DNA of 64,000 nucleotides from Synechococcus sp. SB0662_bin_14 (GTDB lineage: Bacteria > Cyanobacteriota > Cyanobacteriia > PCC-6307 > Cyanobiaceae): assembly GCA_009840445.1 (NCBI GenBank), contig VXNS01000084.1, positions 18,704-82,703 on the forward strand. Reading direction: 5' to 3'. Numbering within the stretch: position 1 is the stretch's first letter; each line of letters begins with the position of its first letter. Below, piece by piece: positions 20,420 to 30,313 of the stretch. The notes beneath the pieces were generated by a model. That model did no database searches, was not told the DNA's origin, and was given only the letters and a program-made list of their open reading frames with translations. The translations under genes and the position numbers were made by a program.

Positions 20420-21235
20420 ATGGAGAGAACCATCGCCGCCTGGCAAGAGCAACTGGGTCCTCTTCTGGATCAAGTGGCCGCACGGCAGATGGCGGACTTT
20501 GGCCAGATCGGGGCCGAGAGGAAAGCCGACGGCTCCCTAGTCACAACCTGTGACCGCTGGAGTGACGAGACCATCAGCCAGTGGCTGCAGGACCGGTTCC
20601 CCGCCACGGGGGTGCTGAGCGAAGAGGGCAACACACGGGTACCGCAGCAGGAGTGGGCCTGGATCCTGGATCCCCTGGACGGGACCACGAACTTCACCTA
20701 CGGCATCCCCCACTGGACCATCTCCCTGGCCCTGCTGCACCGGGGCCGTCCCGTGATGGGGTGGTTGGAGATTCCCCCGCTGCGCCAGCGGATCGTCGTG
20801 GTGCGGGGAGAAGGGGTGGAGCGCAACGGCTGTCGCCTGCAACCGCCAACGGACGTGATCACCCCCAATGCCTGCGCCAGCCTCTGCACCCGCAGCATGG
20901 TGGTCTTGCAGCGTCGCTCACACCACCGCTTCCCTTGCAAGTTGCGCATGTTCGGTGTGGCCAGCACCAATATGGCCGGCGTGGCCTTGGGGCAAAGTCT
21001 CGGCGCCCTGGAGGCCTCCCCCAAGATTTGGGACCTGGCCGCCGCCTGGCTGGTGCTGGAGGAGTTGGGCTGTCCCGTTGAGCCACTGGCGGGGCACCCT
21101 TTCCCCGCCACCCCCGGCGCCCAACTGGCAACGGTGAGCTATCCCTTGTTGACCGTTGCGGCCCCGTCCCTCTTCCCGCTCTTTCGCCCCTGGGCCGCTG
21201 CCCTGCATTCCGAGAGCCCGCCACCGCCGGGCTGA
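20420..21235 (+). CDS. Inositol monophosphatase family protein
   Basis: 271 residues. Contains the metal-binding motif WILDPLDGTTNFTYG, an SEEGN segment just before it and a C-terminal PKIWDLAAAWLVLEELG motif, the three signature parts of Li-sensitive, Mg-dependent sugar phosphatases. Substrate could be inositol phosphate, fructose 1,6-bisphosphate or PAP; the sequence does not decide. Convergent with obg, with only 2 nt between the stops. Confidence 0.9.
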   Translation: MERTIAAWQEQLGPLLDQVAARQMADFGQIGAERKADGSLVTTCDRWSDETISQWLQDRFPATGVLSEEGNTRVPQQEWAWILDPLDGTTNFTYGIPHWTISLALLHRGRPVMGWLEIPPLRQRIVVVRGEGVERNGCRLQPPTDVITPNACASLCTRSMVVLQRRSHHRFPCKLRMFGVASTNMAGVALGQSLGALEASPKIWDLAAAWLVLEELGCPVEPLAGHPFPATPGAQLATVSYPLLTVAAPSLFPLFRPWAAALHSESPPPPG

Positions 21236-21237
21236 TG

Positions 21238-22233
21238 TCAGGTGCAGGTTGCCAGGAGGTCCCAGACGTCTTGCTTGAGCGGCTCCAGGCCCTGGCCCGT
21301 GACGGCGGAAATCTGATGGCAGGGCTGTTGGAAGTGTTGGCTGAGGGTTACGGTCAGTTGCTCCAATCGGCCGGCATCCACCGCGTCACTCTTGTTCAGG
21401 GCCAGCAGGCGGGGACGATCCAGCAGGGTGGGGTCATAGGCTGCCAACTCCCCCAGCAGCACGGTGGCGTCCCTGTGGGGATCTTCCGCTGTGGCATCCA
21501 CCAGATGCACCAGAAGACGGGTGCGCTGGATGTGGCGCAAGAAGTCATGCCCCAGGCCGGCGCCCATGGCGGCACCTTGGATCAGACCGGGAATATCGGC
21601 AAACACCGTGCCGTCTCCCGTTGGGCGCCGCACCACCCCCAGGTTGGGCGTCAACGTCGTAAAAGGGTAGTCCGCCACCTTGGGACGGGCCGCGGAGAGG
21701 GCGCGGATCAAGGTGCTCTTGCCCGCGTTGGGACAACCCACCAACCCCACCTCCGCCAGGAGCTTGAGTTCCAACCGCAGTTGCCGCTGCTGGCCTGGAT
21801 GGCCGTTGGTGCATTGCTCCGGAGCCCGGTTGCGGTTGCTCAGGTAACGGGTGTTGCCAAAGCCGCCCTGCCCCCCCACAGCGACACAGAGTTGCTGCCC
21901 CGACGTGGTCAGGTCCCCCAGCCAGGTGCTGCTGCCCAGGTCGTGGACTTCCGTACCGCAGGGCACCTTCACCAGCAGGGGTGGGGCGCTGGCGCCGGTG
22001 CGGTTTTTCGGGCCGCCCCGCCGGCCGTCGCCAGCCGCAAAGCAGCGCTTGTACTTGAAATCCAGCAGGGTTTGCAGGTTGGTGGTGGCCTCCAGAATCA
22101 CGTCTCCACCGCGCCCGCCGTCACCACCGGCCGGTCCCCCCGCCGGCACGAACTTCTCCCGACGGAAGGCCACAATGCCGTCCCCACCACGGCCAGCCTG
22201 CACTTCAATCTGCACCAGGTCAATGAACTGCAT
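21238..22233 (-). CDS. obg: GTPase Obg/CgtA
   Basis: 331 residues starting [19 protein letters not shown]. The glycine-rich Obg domain ([16 protein letters not shown]) is followed by a G domain with P-loop GCPNAGKS, switch region [13 protein letters not shown]3 DIPGLIQGA and G4 NKSD. Obg is an essential 50S-assembly and stress GTPase. There is no long C-terminal OCT domain, as usual in cyanobacteria. The frame extends six codons upstream; family alignment favours the internal methionine. Confidence 0.96.
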   Translation of the reverse strand: MQFIDLVQIEVQAGRGGDGIVAFRREKFVPAGGPAGGDGGRGGDVILEATTNLQTLLDFKYKRCFAAGDGRRGGPKNRTGASAPPLLVKVPCGTEVHDLGSSTWLGDLTTSGQQLCVAVGGQGGFGNTRYLSNRNRAPEQCTNGHPGQQRQLRLELKLLAEVGLVGCPNAGKSTLIRALSAARPKVADYPFTTLTPNLGVVRRPTGDGTVFADIPGLIQGAAMGAGLGHDFLRHIQRTRLLVHLVDATAEDPHRDATVLLGELAAYDPTLLDRPRLLALNKSDAVDAGRLEQLTVTLSQHFQQPCHQISAVTGQGLEPLKQDVWDLLATCT

Positions 22234-22355
22234 CAGGACCTGCTCCTGCACCCATCTGTCGCCCCATTCTGCCGGCTTGGGGCAGGGCAGAGCCCTGGGG
22301 AATTCTTCACCAGCGTGGTGATTGGCCTAATCTGGAGATCCAGTCTTCACGTAAT

Positions 22356-24671
22356 GTGCTGGAACGCTCTGGCCCCTCCATTCTCAGCGATTGCGGTCCT
22401 CAAGGGAGAGGAGGGGTTGTGCCGAGATCTGGGGAGTGGCTGCAGCAGCATTACGGCATTCCACTGCCGGCCTGGCTGGTGGACTGCTTGCAGGAGGCGC
22501 CGCCAACGGAACGACGTCAGCACCAGGGTCCTCCAGAGGGTCCTGCTCTGGTTGCTGCTGCTTTTGATTTTGCCTGGCAGCAGCACCAGGGCCAGAAGCG
22601 CGCCAGTGGGGAGCCCTACATCAGCCATCCCCTCGCCGTTGCCCATTTGTTGCGGGACATTGGCGTGGGCGCCAGCGTGATTGCCGCAGGGTTCCTCCAT
22701 GACGTGGTGGAAGACTGTGGTGTGACCACTGCCGATATTGAGGCCAGGTTCGGCGGCGAGGTGCGGGCCCTTGTCAACGGCGTCACCAAGTTGGGGGGCA
22801 TTCAGTTTGTCAACCGCACCGAGGAGCAAGCCGAGAACCTGCGACGCATGTTTCTCGCCATGGCCAGCGACATTCGTGTGGTCCTGGTCAAGCTGGCTGA
22901 CCGTCTTCATAACATGCGTACGTTAACAGCTTTACCACCGGCAAAGCAAAGAAGAATTTCCATCGAAACGTTGGAGATCTACGCACCTTTGGCCAATCGT
23001 CTCGGTATTGGCAAACTGAAATGGGAGCTGGAAGACCTGGCCTTCAAGGTATTGCATCCACAGGAGTTCCGTCACATCTCTCAACAGTTAGCCGTCAAAC
23101 GGAGTGAGCGGGAAGCACGGCTCAAGGTGACGGTGGAATTGCTACGTCAGCGGTTGTCTGAGGCCGGTCTTACCCAAGTGGACGTGAATGGTCGTCCCAA
23201 ACATCTCTATGGTATTTGGAACAAAATGAGACGGCAGAATAAGGCCTTCCATGAAATTTACGATGTGGCCGCGCTGCGAGTCCTAACAGAGAGCTTGGAG
23301 AGCTGTTACCGAGCACTTGCTGTGGTTCACGATACTTTCCGTCCCATTCCTGGTCGTTTTAAGGACTATATTGGTTTACCTAAGCCCAATGGCTACCAAT
23401 CACTACATACCGCTGTTATTGCCAACCAACGGCCGCTTGAGGTGCAGATTCGTACCCGGAAAATGCATCAGGTTTCGGAATACGGGATTGCTGCCCACTG
23501 GAAGTACAAGGAAGGAGGCTCCCCTGCCAGTGGGCAGGCGGAGGAGCGGTTCAACTGGCTGCGCCAGCTTCTCAATTGGCAGCAGGAGGCTGCAGATGGC
23601 GACGGTCAGGACTATTTGGCTTCCATTAAAGACGATTTATTTGATGATGAGGTGTTTGTCTTTACCCCTAAAGGAGACGTGTTGGGTCTACGGCGTGGTT
23701 CCACAGCCGTGGATTTTGCTTATCGTATCCATTCTGAAGTGGGACATCACTGCAATGGCGCACGCGTCAACGACCGCATCGTGCCCCTGTCCGCCCCCTT
23801 GAAAAATGGCGATATTGTTGAGATCATCACAGAACGCAATGCTCATCCCAGTCTGGATTGGTTAAACTTTGTTGCCACACCAACAGCCCGTAATCGTATC
23901 CGTCAATGGTACAAGGCCAGTCATCGAGATCAAAATATTAATCGTGGCCGAGATATGCTGGAGCATGAGCTGGGTCGCCATGGTCTGGAGGAACTGTTAA
24001 AATCCTCAGCCATGCAGAAGGTGGCTGAGCGCTGTAATCTTTACACAGTCAACGACCTGCTGGCCGCTGTCGGCTTTGGCGCACTCACCATTCACCAGGT
24101 TGCCAACCGTCTAAGGGAAGAAGTTCGTCTCCAGGCCCACCATGGGTCGCAGCCCAAGCGCGATCCTACCCCCACCCCGCCTCTATCCACTCGCGAGCTG
24201 AGTGCCACGGCGGATCAGTTGCAGGGTAATCCGATTCTGGGCGTGGACGGCCTGGATTTTCGTCTGGCTGGTTGTTGTACGCCTCTCCCCCAGGAACCCA
24301 TCGTTGGCGCTGTATCGTTGGGCAACCATGGCCTCACAATTCACCGACAAGACTGCGACAACGTGGAACGGATTCCTGTGGAACGCCGCCTGCCCGTGCA
24401 ATGGAACCCCAGACACCCTGAAGACAACACCTATCCTGTGCGTCTCAAAATTGACGTGATGGACCGTGTTGGCGTGCTCAAAGACATTCTCACGCGCCTT
24501 TCCGATGCCAATATCAACGTGCTGGATGCTCGCGTACGCACCAGTCGCGGCAAGCCTGCCCGCATCGACCTGAGCATTGAACTTCACAGTGCTCGTCAAC
24601 TCACCCAAACCGTAGGGCGTATTCGCGCCATGGCGGACGTGCTCACGCTGTACCGTGCCGGCATGGGCTAG
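22356..24671 (+). CDS. spoT: Bifunctional (p)ppGpp synthetase/hydrolase
   Basis: 771 residues from a GTG start. Domain order: HD hydrolase (SHPLAVAHLL, FLHDVVEDC; the metal-binding HDxxED is intact), RelA/SpoT synthetase (KDYIGLPKPNGYQSLHTAV), TGS (DEVFVFTPKGDVLGL), helical/zinc-finger region with LAGCCTPLPQEP, and a C-terminal ACT domain. It makes and degrades the stringent-response alarmone. Both active sites look intact, so it is probably the single RSH enzyme. Codon use changes inside the gene: roughly 22900-24100 is AT-richer than both ends. Confidence 0.96.
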   Translation: MLERSGPSILSDCGPQGRGGVVPRSGEWLQQHYGIPLPAWLVDCLQEAPPTERRQHQGPPEGPALVAAAFDFAWQQHQGQKRASGEPYISHPLAVAHLLRDIGVGASVIAAGFLHDVVEDCGVTTADIEARFGGEVRALVNGVTKLGGIQFVNRTEEQAENLRRMFLAMASDIRVVLVKLADRLHNMRTLTALPPAKQRRISIETLEIYAPLANRLGIGKLKWELEDLAFKVLHPQEFRHISQQLAVKRSEREARLKVTVELLRQRLSEAGLTQVDVNGRPKHLYGIWNKMRRQNKAFHEIYDVAALRVLTESLESCYRALAVVHDTFRPIPGRFKDYIGLPKPNGYQSLHTAVIANQRPLEVQIRTRKMHQVSEYGIAAHWKYKEGGSPASGQAEERFNWLRQLLNWQQEAADGDGQDYLASIKDDLFDDEVFVFTPKGDVLGLRRGSTAVDFAYRIHSEVGHHCNGARVNDRIVPLSAPLKNGDIVEIITERNAHPSLDWLNFVATPTARNRIRQWYKASHRDQNINRGRDMLEHELGRHGLEELLKSSAMQKVAERCNLYTVNDLLAAVGFGALTIHQVANRLREEVRLQAHHGSQPKRDPTPTPPLSTRELSATADQLQGNPILGVDGLDFRLAGCCTPLPQEPIVGAVSLGNHGLTIHRQDCDNVERIPVERRLPVQWNPRHPEDNTYPVRLKIDVMDRVGVLKDILTRLSDANINVLDARVRTSRGKPARIDLSIELHSARQLTQTVGRIRAMADVLTLYRAGMG

Positions 24672-24710
24672 TTGCGGTAGGGTAGGTGGCTAACGCCACA
24701 GAGAAGACCC

Positions 24711-24899
24711 ATGGCAGGAAGCAACACTCACAACAGGCAGGTTCTCCGGGACAGCACCCAGGCCCGTCGACAGACCCTCATGGACTCTCTCCAGGTGCGG
24801 TCCCAGTTGGCACGCCGCAACGGGGACATCCCTGCCCAGCAAGCACTCTATCGGGAGGCGGTTGCCCTGGGCCTACCCCTGGACTGCTTGGATCAGTGA
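24711..24899 (+). CDS. Small hypothetical protein
   Basis: 62 residues, charged and helical, with RSQLARRNGDIPAQQALYREAVALG resembling a helix-turn-helix-like repeat of unknown type. It sits 39 nt after the (p)ppGpp synthetase gene and before the defence island. No family recognised; coding status rests only on composition and position. Confidence 0.4.
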   Translation: MAGSNTHNRQVLRDSTQARRQTLMDSLQVRSQLARRNGDIPAQQALYREAVALGLPLDCLDQ

Positions 24900-24971
24900 T
24901 GGGCCCTGACGGGTCCAAGTCCTGGTGGCCTGGTTGGTGTAGTCTTCCCCCTTGCCAGGCTGTGCTTCAGG

Positions 24972-27900
24972 ATGAGCGTGCTGGAAGACATCAAGCCGGG
25001 CACAAGGGTGCTCGGGCTTGCTCCCGGTGGATCCGTGGACGTGGTGTCGGTGGAATGGATCGGCAACCAGGCCGTCACAGTGGTCTATCGGCCTTCCGCT
25101 GGCCCCATTGCCGAGACCACCCTCTACCGCGATGATGAGCATCGCATTGCCATCGAGAGCCGTGGGCGCCGGTGGTCATTCGATGGTGATGGAGCGTTGC
25201 TGCGTCTGGTGACGGAGGCCAACCGCATCAAGCTGGCCTACCTTTTTGATCCCTATCTGGCGATTCATACCAGTCTTGTGGAGCCCTTGCCCCATCAAAT
25301 CTCCGCGGTTTACGGTGAAATGATTCCACGTCAGCCGTTGCGGTTTCTCTTGGCGGACGACCCGGGTGCCGGGAAAACGATCATGGCCGGGCTGTTGATC
25401 AAGGAACTGATGGCCCGCAGCGACCTGGAGCGTTGTCTGGTGGTGGCTCCCGGCAGCCTGGTGGAGCAGTGGCAGGACGAGCTTGGGGAGAAGTTCAAGC
25501 TGGAATTTGACATCCTGACACGTGACATGGTTGAGGGTTCCCGTTCTGGCAATCCCTTCAACGATAAAAACTACCTGATCGCCCGCCTGGATGTTCTTGC
25601 ACGCAACAGTAATCTTCAAGAAAAGCTGAGGTCATCAATTGAATGGGATTTGATGATCGTTGACGAGGCCCATCGTATGTCTGCTACTTACTCTGGAGGA
25701 GAAGTCAAGACCACAAAACGCTATCAACTTGGCCAGATGGTGAGTCGGGTTTGTCGACATTTCCTGTTAATGACGGCAACGCCACACAACGGCAAGGAAA
25801 AGGACTTTCAGCTTTTCATGGCGCTGCTGGATGGAGACCGCTTTGAGGGGTCCTTTCGAGGTGGCGTTCATGTTGCTGATGTGGAAGACATGATGCGGAG
25901 ATTGACCAAAGAGGAGCTTCGCCAATTTGACGGCCGCCCACTCTTTCCTGAGCGACGCGCCTACACAGCGAAGTATGAACTCTCTCCTCAAGAAACAGAA
26001 CTTTATCGTGTGGTCACGGAATATGTGCGCAACGAGATGAATCGCGTAAAGCGCTTTGCCAGAGGAGATAAGCGTAATAACGTAAGCTTTGCTCTGCAAA
26101 TCCTGCAACGGCGCCTTGCTTCAAGTCCCGCTGCAATTTATCACTCCCTGAAGCGGCGCCGTGAACGGCTGGAGAGGGAGCTCGCCCAGGCGCGGCTTTG
26201 TGGACGTGACGGCTCTCTTGCGCTCAATCGTGCATTGGTCAGCGAAGAGGATCTGGGCAATATTGATGAATACAGTCAAGACGAGGTCGGCAATCTTGAG
26301 GAGAACATCTCCACTGGAGTCACTGCAGCGGAGACCTTGGAGCAACTCGACATCGAAGTGGAGACGTTACAAGGCCTTGAGGCGAAGGCCCTTGGTGTCT
26401 TGCAGTCCGGAACAGACGCCAAGTGGCAGCAACTCAACCGCATTCTTGACGACAGCCCCATGCTGGATCCGGACGGCCATCGCCGCAAGCTGATCATCTT
26501 CACGGAAGCCAGGGACACGCTGGACTATCTACGGAAGAAAGTGGAGGCTCGGCTGGGACGGCCTGACGCAGTTGCGGTCATCCATGGCGGTGTGAATCGG
26601 GAGGTACGGCGCAAGGTGGTGGAACGGTTCATGCAGGATCGTGACCTGCTGGTTCTCGTTGCCAACGATGCTGCAGGCGAAGGGGTGAACCTCCAACGCG
26701 GTCACCTGATGGTCAACTATGACTTACCCTGGAATCCCAATAAAATTGAGCAGCGCTTTGGACGTATTCACCGGATTGGTCAAGTTGAAGTCTGTCATCT
26801 TTGGAATCTGGTTGCAAAAGACACTCGCGAAGGCCAGGTCTACGCTCGCCTGCTGGAAAAGCTTGAGGTTGCCCGTCAAGCCCTGGGGGGACGTGTCTAC
26901 GACGTGCTCGGCGAACTGTTTGAAGAGCGTGCATTGAAGGATCTTTTATTTGAGGCCATCCAGTACGGAGAACAGGAGGACGTCAAGGCCCACCTCTTCC
27001 AGGCCGTGGATGGGGCCGTGGATCAACGCCACCTTCTGAACCTGCTGGAAAAACGACAGCTCACCCGTGACACGATGCCCCAAGCCCGTGTCCAGGATCT
27101 GCGTCTGGCCATGGAGCGAGCAGAGGCCCAGCGCTTACAACCCCACCACATCCAGAGCTTTTTCCTGGCAGCGTTCCGGCGCCTCGGTGGCCAGATCAAG
27201 GGCCGGGAAGAAGGTCGCTGGGAAATCACCCATGTGCCGCTGAGGCTGCGCCAGCAAGATCGGCAGATGGGTTCCGGAGCGCTGCTGCAAAAGAAATATG
27301 AGCGCATCTGCTTTGAGAAGGACAAGATCAACCAGCAGCCCGTCGCCACCTTTGTTCACCCGGGCCATCCCCTGCTTGAGGCGGTCATCAGCGTGGTGTG
27401 TGAGCAAAATGATCACCTGATGCAGCAAGGTGCAGTGCTCGTTGACGACACGGATGACGGCAACACCGTCTCTGCCCTCTTCTTGTTGGAGCACAGCGTT
27501 CAGGACGGCCGTCCCACCAACTCTGGCAAGCCCAACGTCGTCTCTCAAAAACTCCAGTTCACCGCCGTTGATCCGTCAGGCCAGGTGGCCAACGCGGGCA
27601 TTGCGCCACACCTCAATTTACGGCCCGCGGCGCGCCCTGAAATCGAGGCTGTGGAAGATCGCCTCAAGGAGGATTGGCTCTGCTCCGATCTGGAGAAGAA
27701 GGTGATGCAGTTCGCCACGGTCTCGCTGGCACGGGACCATGTGGCAGAGGTGCGCAACCGTCGCGGGCCGGAAATCGATAAGGTGGAGCAGGAGGTGAAG
27801 GCCCGCCTCCGCAGCGAGATCAATCATTGGGACTCCCGCGCCTTTGCCCTCAAGGAGCAGGAGAGGGCCGGGAGGAGGACGGGCCTCAACTGGCGCAATG

Positions 27901-28478
27901 CAGAACGGCGCGCGGAGGATCTGGCTGAGCGTCTCGAGCGACGCCTCCACCTGATCGAGCAGGAACGCTTTATCTCGTCCCAGCTGCCGCGGATTCGCGG
28001 TGGCATGATTGTTGTGCCCCGCGGCCTCCTGCGGGAGCGCATCCCTGCAGAGAAGGATCAAAGCGTGGGGTCCAGGCTGTCTGGGGACCCAACAGCCCGT
28101 CGCGTGATCGAAGGCAAGGCCATGGACGCTGTCATGGCCACCGAGCGGGCGTTGGGCAACCAACCTGAGGATGTCTCTGCCCAGAAAGTCGGCTACGACA
28201 TCGCCTCCCATGATCCGGACACCGACCACATGCGCTTTATTGAGGTAAAAGGCCGGGTCGATGGGGCCGATACAGTGATGATCACCCGCCAGGAGGTCAT
28301 CACCTCGCTCCATGAACCCGGGAAATTTATTCTGGCCATTGTCCAGGTGGAGAGTAGCGTCGCCGGCCGTCCACGTTACATCTATGGCGCCCTTGATACA
28401 CGGGAGCCGCCATTTGAGCAGAGCGCCATTCAGTTCAGCATCAAGAGCCTGCTGGAGAGGGCGGAGGAACCCCGTTGA
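24972..28478 (+). CDS. SNF2-family helicase with C-terminal DUF3883
   Basis: 1168 residues. Walker A ADDPGAGKTIMAGLL (about residue 129), motif II VDEAHR (about 230), motif III LMTATPH, and motif VI QRFGRIHRIGQ (about 594) define an SF2/SNF2 motor. The C-terminal part ends in a DUF3883-like fold with VGYDIASHDPD and FIEVKGR (about 1074-1090), which resembles a PD-(D/E)XK nuclease-type core. Helicases of this architecture occur in anti-phage loci with DUF1156 methylases and DUF499 ATPases and resemble the DrmD helicase of DISARM. Its stop overlaps the start of the next gene by four bases. Stretches around 25560-26400 are AT-richer than the rest. The start is the ATG at 24972. Confidence 0.92.
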   Translation: MSVLEDIKPGTRVLGLAPGGSVDVVSVEWIGNQAVTVVYRPSAGPIAETTLYRDDEHRIAIESRGRRWSFDGDGALLRLVTEANRIKLAYLFDPYLAIHTSLVEPLPHQISAVYGEMIPRQPLRFLLADDPGAGKTIMAGLLIKELMARSDLERCLVVAPGSLVEQWQDELGEKFKLEFDILTRDMVEGSRSGNPFNDKNYLIARLDVLARNSNLQEKLRSSIEWDLMIVDEAHRMSATYSGGEVKTTKRYQLGQMVSRVCRHFLLMTATPHNGKEKDFQLFMALLDGDRFEGSFRGGVHVADVEDMMRRLTKEELRQFDGRPLFPERRAYTAKYELSPQETELYRVVTEYVRNEMNRVKRFARGDKRNNVSFALQILQRRLASSPAAIYHSLKRRRERLERELAQARLCGRDGSLALNRALVSEEDLGNIDEYSQDEVGNLEENISTGVTAAETLEQLDIEVETLQGLEAKALGVLQSGTDAKWQQLNRILDDSPMLDPDGHRRKLIIFTEARDTLDYLRKKVEARLGRPDAVAVIHGGVNREVRRKVVERFMQDRDLLVLVANDAAGEGVNLQRGHLMVNYDLPWNPNKIEQRFGRIHRIGQVEVCHLWNLVAKDTREGQVYARLLEKLEVARQALGGRVYDVLGELFEERALKDLLFEAIQYGEQEDVKAHLFQAVDGAVDQRHLLNLLEKRQLTRDTMPQARVQDLRLAMERAEAQRLQPHHIQSFFLAAFRRLGGQIKGREEGRWEITHVPLRLRQQDRQMGSGALLQKKYERICFEKDKINQQPVATFVHPGHPLLEAVISVVCEQNDHLMQQGAVLVDDTDDGNTVSALFLLEHSVQDGRPTNSGKPNVVSQKLQFTAVDPSGQVANAGIAPHLNLRPAARPEIEAVEDRLKEDWLCSDLEKKVMQFATVSLARDHVAEVRNRRGPEIDKVEQEVKARLRSEINHWDSRAFALKEQERAGRRTGLNWRNAERRAEDLAERLERRLHLIEQERFISSQLPRIRGGMIVVPRGLLRERIPAEKDQSVGSRLSGDPTARRVIEGKAMDAVMATERALGNQPEDVSAQKVGYDIASHDPDTDHMRFIEVKGRVDGADTVMITRQEVITSLHEPGKFILAIVQVESSVAGRPRYIYGALDTREPPFEQSAIQFSIKSLLERAEEPR

Positions 28479-29009
28479 CTCAACTTCAACCCATCACCAC
28501 AGAACAACAATTGCGTGACGCGATGGGTAGGCCAGAGAACGAGCATCCTGAGTTCAAGGAGGCTCAGGGAAATTTTGATCATGAGAAGTTGTTCAGTTAC
28601 TGTGTCGCGCTCGCTAACGAGGGTGGTGGTAATTTGGTTCTGGGGGTGACTGACAGGCAACCTCGCCTCTGCACTGGTTGACTGCGGTGTGATTGAGAAA
28701 ACTGGCAGAGGCCGTGGTGTCCGCTACATGCTGTCACGCGCCCTCTACCAGCCCATGGGCGAGGCAGGTGCCTACACCCCTCGCAAAGGGCTTGAAGAGG
28801 GTCATAATCAGCAGCTTGTCCTCCAGCACATCAGGAACTGCGGCTCAAAAGGCGCAACCATAGGCGAGCTTGAACAGGTCTTGTCCAACAAGACGCGACC
28901 CCAGATAAGCACATTGCTCAGGCGGCTGAAGGCCAGCGGGCGCATCCGTGTCGAAGGCAGGACCAGGGGTGCCCAGTGGCATCCTGCTGAGACAGGCAAC
29001 GACCTGTAA
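28475..29009 (+). pseudogene. AlbA_2 (Schlafen-type) ATP-binding protein, internal deletion
   Basis: The first 57 codons, from a TTG overlapping the helicase stop, encode an AlbA_2-like start (HPEFKEAQGNFDHEKL, VALANEGGGNLVLGVTD). The reading then jumps to what should be the far C-terminus: in the +1 frame a GVIEKTGRGRGVRYML segment and a helix-turn-helix tail (about 28680-29009). Full-length relatives are roughly 480-560 residues, so about 300 codons plus the frame were lost at 28660-28690. The DNA-binding and C-terminal HTH ends remain but cannot be made as one protein. Operonic position behind the helicase is typical for this family. Confidence 0.75.
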
Positions 29010-29277
29010 GCCATTAAACCTGGGATTGAACCAATGCGGTGAATTCCAGATTTAATAAAACCCAGTGACCAGACTGGATCTGTCTGGCCATTGAACCTCG
29101 TCTGGTGGCATCTGCACCTCTGATTCCTGCGCCACTTCTGCCTTGTGCAGAGTCAAGTCCAACAACCCAGCCTATGGCCCGCACTGCCAAGAAGGCTCGC
29201 CCTCTTGATCCGTTCAAGGCGGCCGCTGGGTGACAGTGAAGTGAGTTTCATGGCTTAACGCCATGGGCTTGCTTGCC

Positions 29278-29613
29278 TCAAGGCAGCAGAAGCTGGTAAA
29301 TCCGATCCATACGAATGTTGACCTGATTCATGCGGTTGTCAAGCTGATCCATACGTTCGTTGACCCGGTCAATGCGGTCGTTGATCCCTTGAAAGTCCGC
29401 ACGCACTGCGGTCCTGAACTCCTGGATGTCTGCCCGGGTGTCCACTGTGAACTCCCGGATATCCGCCCTTTGCAGAGAACCCATGGCCAGAACGGCAGCC
29501 ACCACCACGCCAGGGGCCAGCCACTGCCGCCACTTGTGCGTGACGTCGCCAAGGCTCGGCATGGTTTTTGCCTGGTCTGCCGGTTGGGTTGTTGCTGAAG
29601 AACCGGAGGCCAT
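29278..29613 (-). CDS. Small membrane-anchored coiled-coil protein
   Basis: 111 residues. One membrane segment (about residues 32-48, LAPGVVVAAVLAMG) is followed by a regular coiled coil with repeated asparagine/aspartate heptads (NDRIDRVNERMDQLDNRM) up to the end. Function unknown. It lies antisense to the defence genes, near two longer relatives of the same plan; the three form a small paralogous set inside the island. Confidence 0.65.
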   Translation of the reverse strand: MASGSSATTQPADQAKTMPSLGDVTHKWRQWLAPGVVVAAVLAMGSLQRADIREFTVDTRADIQEFRTAVRADFQGINDRIDRVNERMDQLDNRMNQVNIRMDRIYQLLLP

Positions 29614-29878
29614 TGCAGGGATTGGGTGTAGTCAGTTTAGCATTCTCTCGCCTTTGCCACCGCCAACTACCGGTGTGAGGTTTGCCCCAGACCGGAACGC
29701 AAACCAATGGATACGGCCCGGCCGTTGGGCTGCCGGGAACGGGCTTGGCCGCCGCTTCGGAGAAGAGGGCGGATCCGGGCGAGGACCAGCTTTACTGCTT
29801 GCCGAAGGGGCTCAGCCTGGCCCGCTCGACTTTGAGGCCGCGGGCCTTAGCGGTGCTTGCCGGTCCCTGGCCCATAGC

Positions 29879-30232
29879 TCAAGGCTTGGCCGCCGGTGAA
29901 GGCTGCAGCGCCTGGATCAGCAAGGCCTTGAGTTCCCTCATTTCTTCCTTGACCTCTCTCATCTCCTCCTTCACCTCGTCAATGCGCCTGTTGACCCTCT
30001 CCTCACCCGCCCTCATCTCTTCCTTCATCTCCGTTCTGAGATCGTCAATGCGCTTGTTGACCCTGGCCTCACCGGCTCTCATCTCCTCCTTCAGTTCCCT
30101 CATCTCCTCCTTCAACTCAGCCCTGAGGTTACGGAAAGCGCTGATGAGCAGCCCCAGGCCGCCAACAGCGCCAGCCACCAGGGCGCCGGGCTGCAACCAC
30201 TGGGTCAAGAGTTCCGGGGGGAGGGAGGGCAT
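29879..30232 (-). CDS. Membrane-anchored coiled-coil protein, copy A
   Basis: About 117 residues: MPSLPPELLTQWLQPGALV, one membrane helix (GALVAGAVGGLGLLISAF), then a highly charged coiled coil built from repeats such as LKEEMREL and VNRRIDEVK, ending ALLIQALQPSPAAKP. It is one half of a tandem duplication; copy B lies 435 bp away. In copy A a one-base deletion upstream of the ATG removes the longer leader reading found in copy B. No function known; single-helix plus coiled coil suggests a membrane-tethered oligomer. Confidence 0.7.
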   Translation of the reverse strand: MPSLPPELLTQWLQPGALVAGAVGGLGLLISAFRNLRAELKEEMRELKEEMRAGEARVNKRIDDLRTEMKEEMRAGEERVNRRIDEVKEEMREVKEEMRELKALLIQALQPSPAAKP

Positions 30233-30284
30233 CAACCAACGGCGTTCTTTCCCATCATAGGGAGCCTGAAGACCCTGTGCGGGG
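29880..30284. repeat. Tandem direct repeat, copy A (about 405 bp)
   Basis: This unit contains the copy A coiled-coil gene and its upstream leader. It aligns with 30315-30720 at an offset of 435-436 bp; even the upstream non-coding words (CCCATCATAGGGAGCCTGAA) match. Copies differ by scattered substitutions and one indel at the gene start, so the duplication is not brand new. Confidence 0.85.
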
Positions 30285-30313
30285 GGCTGCCCACCAACGA
30301 AGAGGCCAGGGCT

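Noticed and set aside
21235..22680. 481-codon plus-strand frame over obg
   Set aside because: Shadow of obg; translation lacks any motif.
29014..29217. 67-codon minus-strand frame
   Set aside because: No motif, no ribosome-binding site, and it overlaps a more gene-like plus-strand start.
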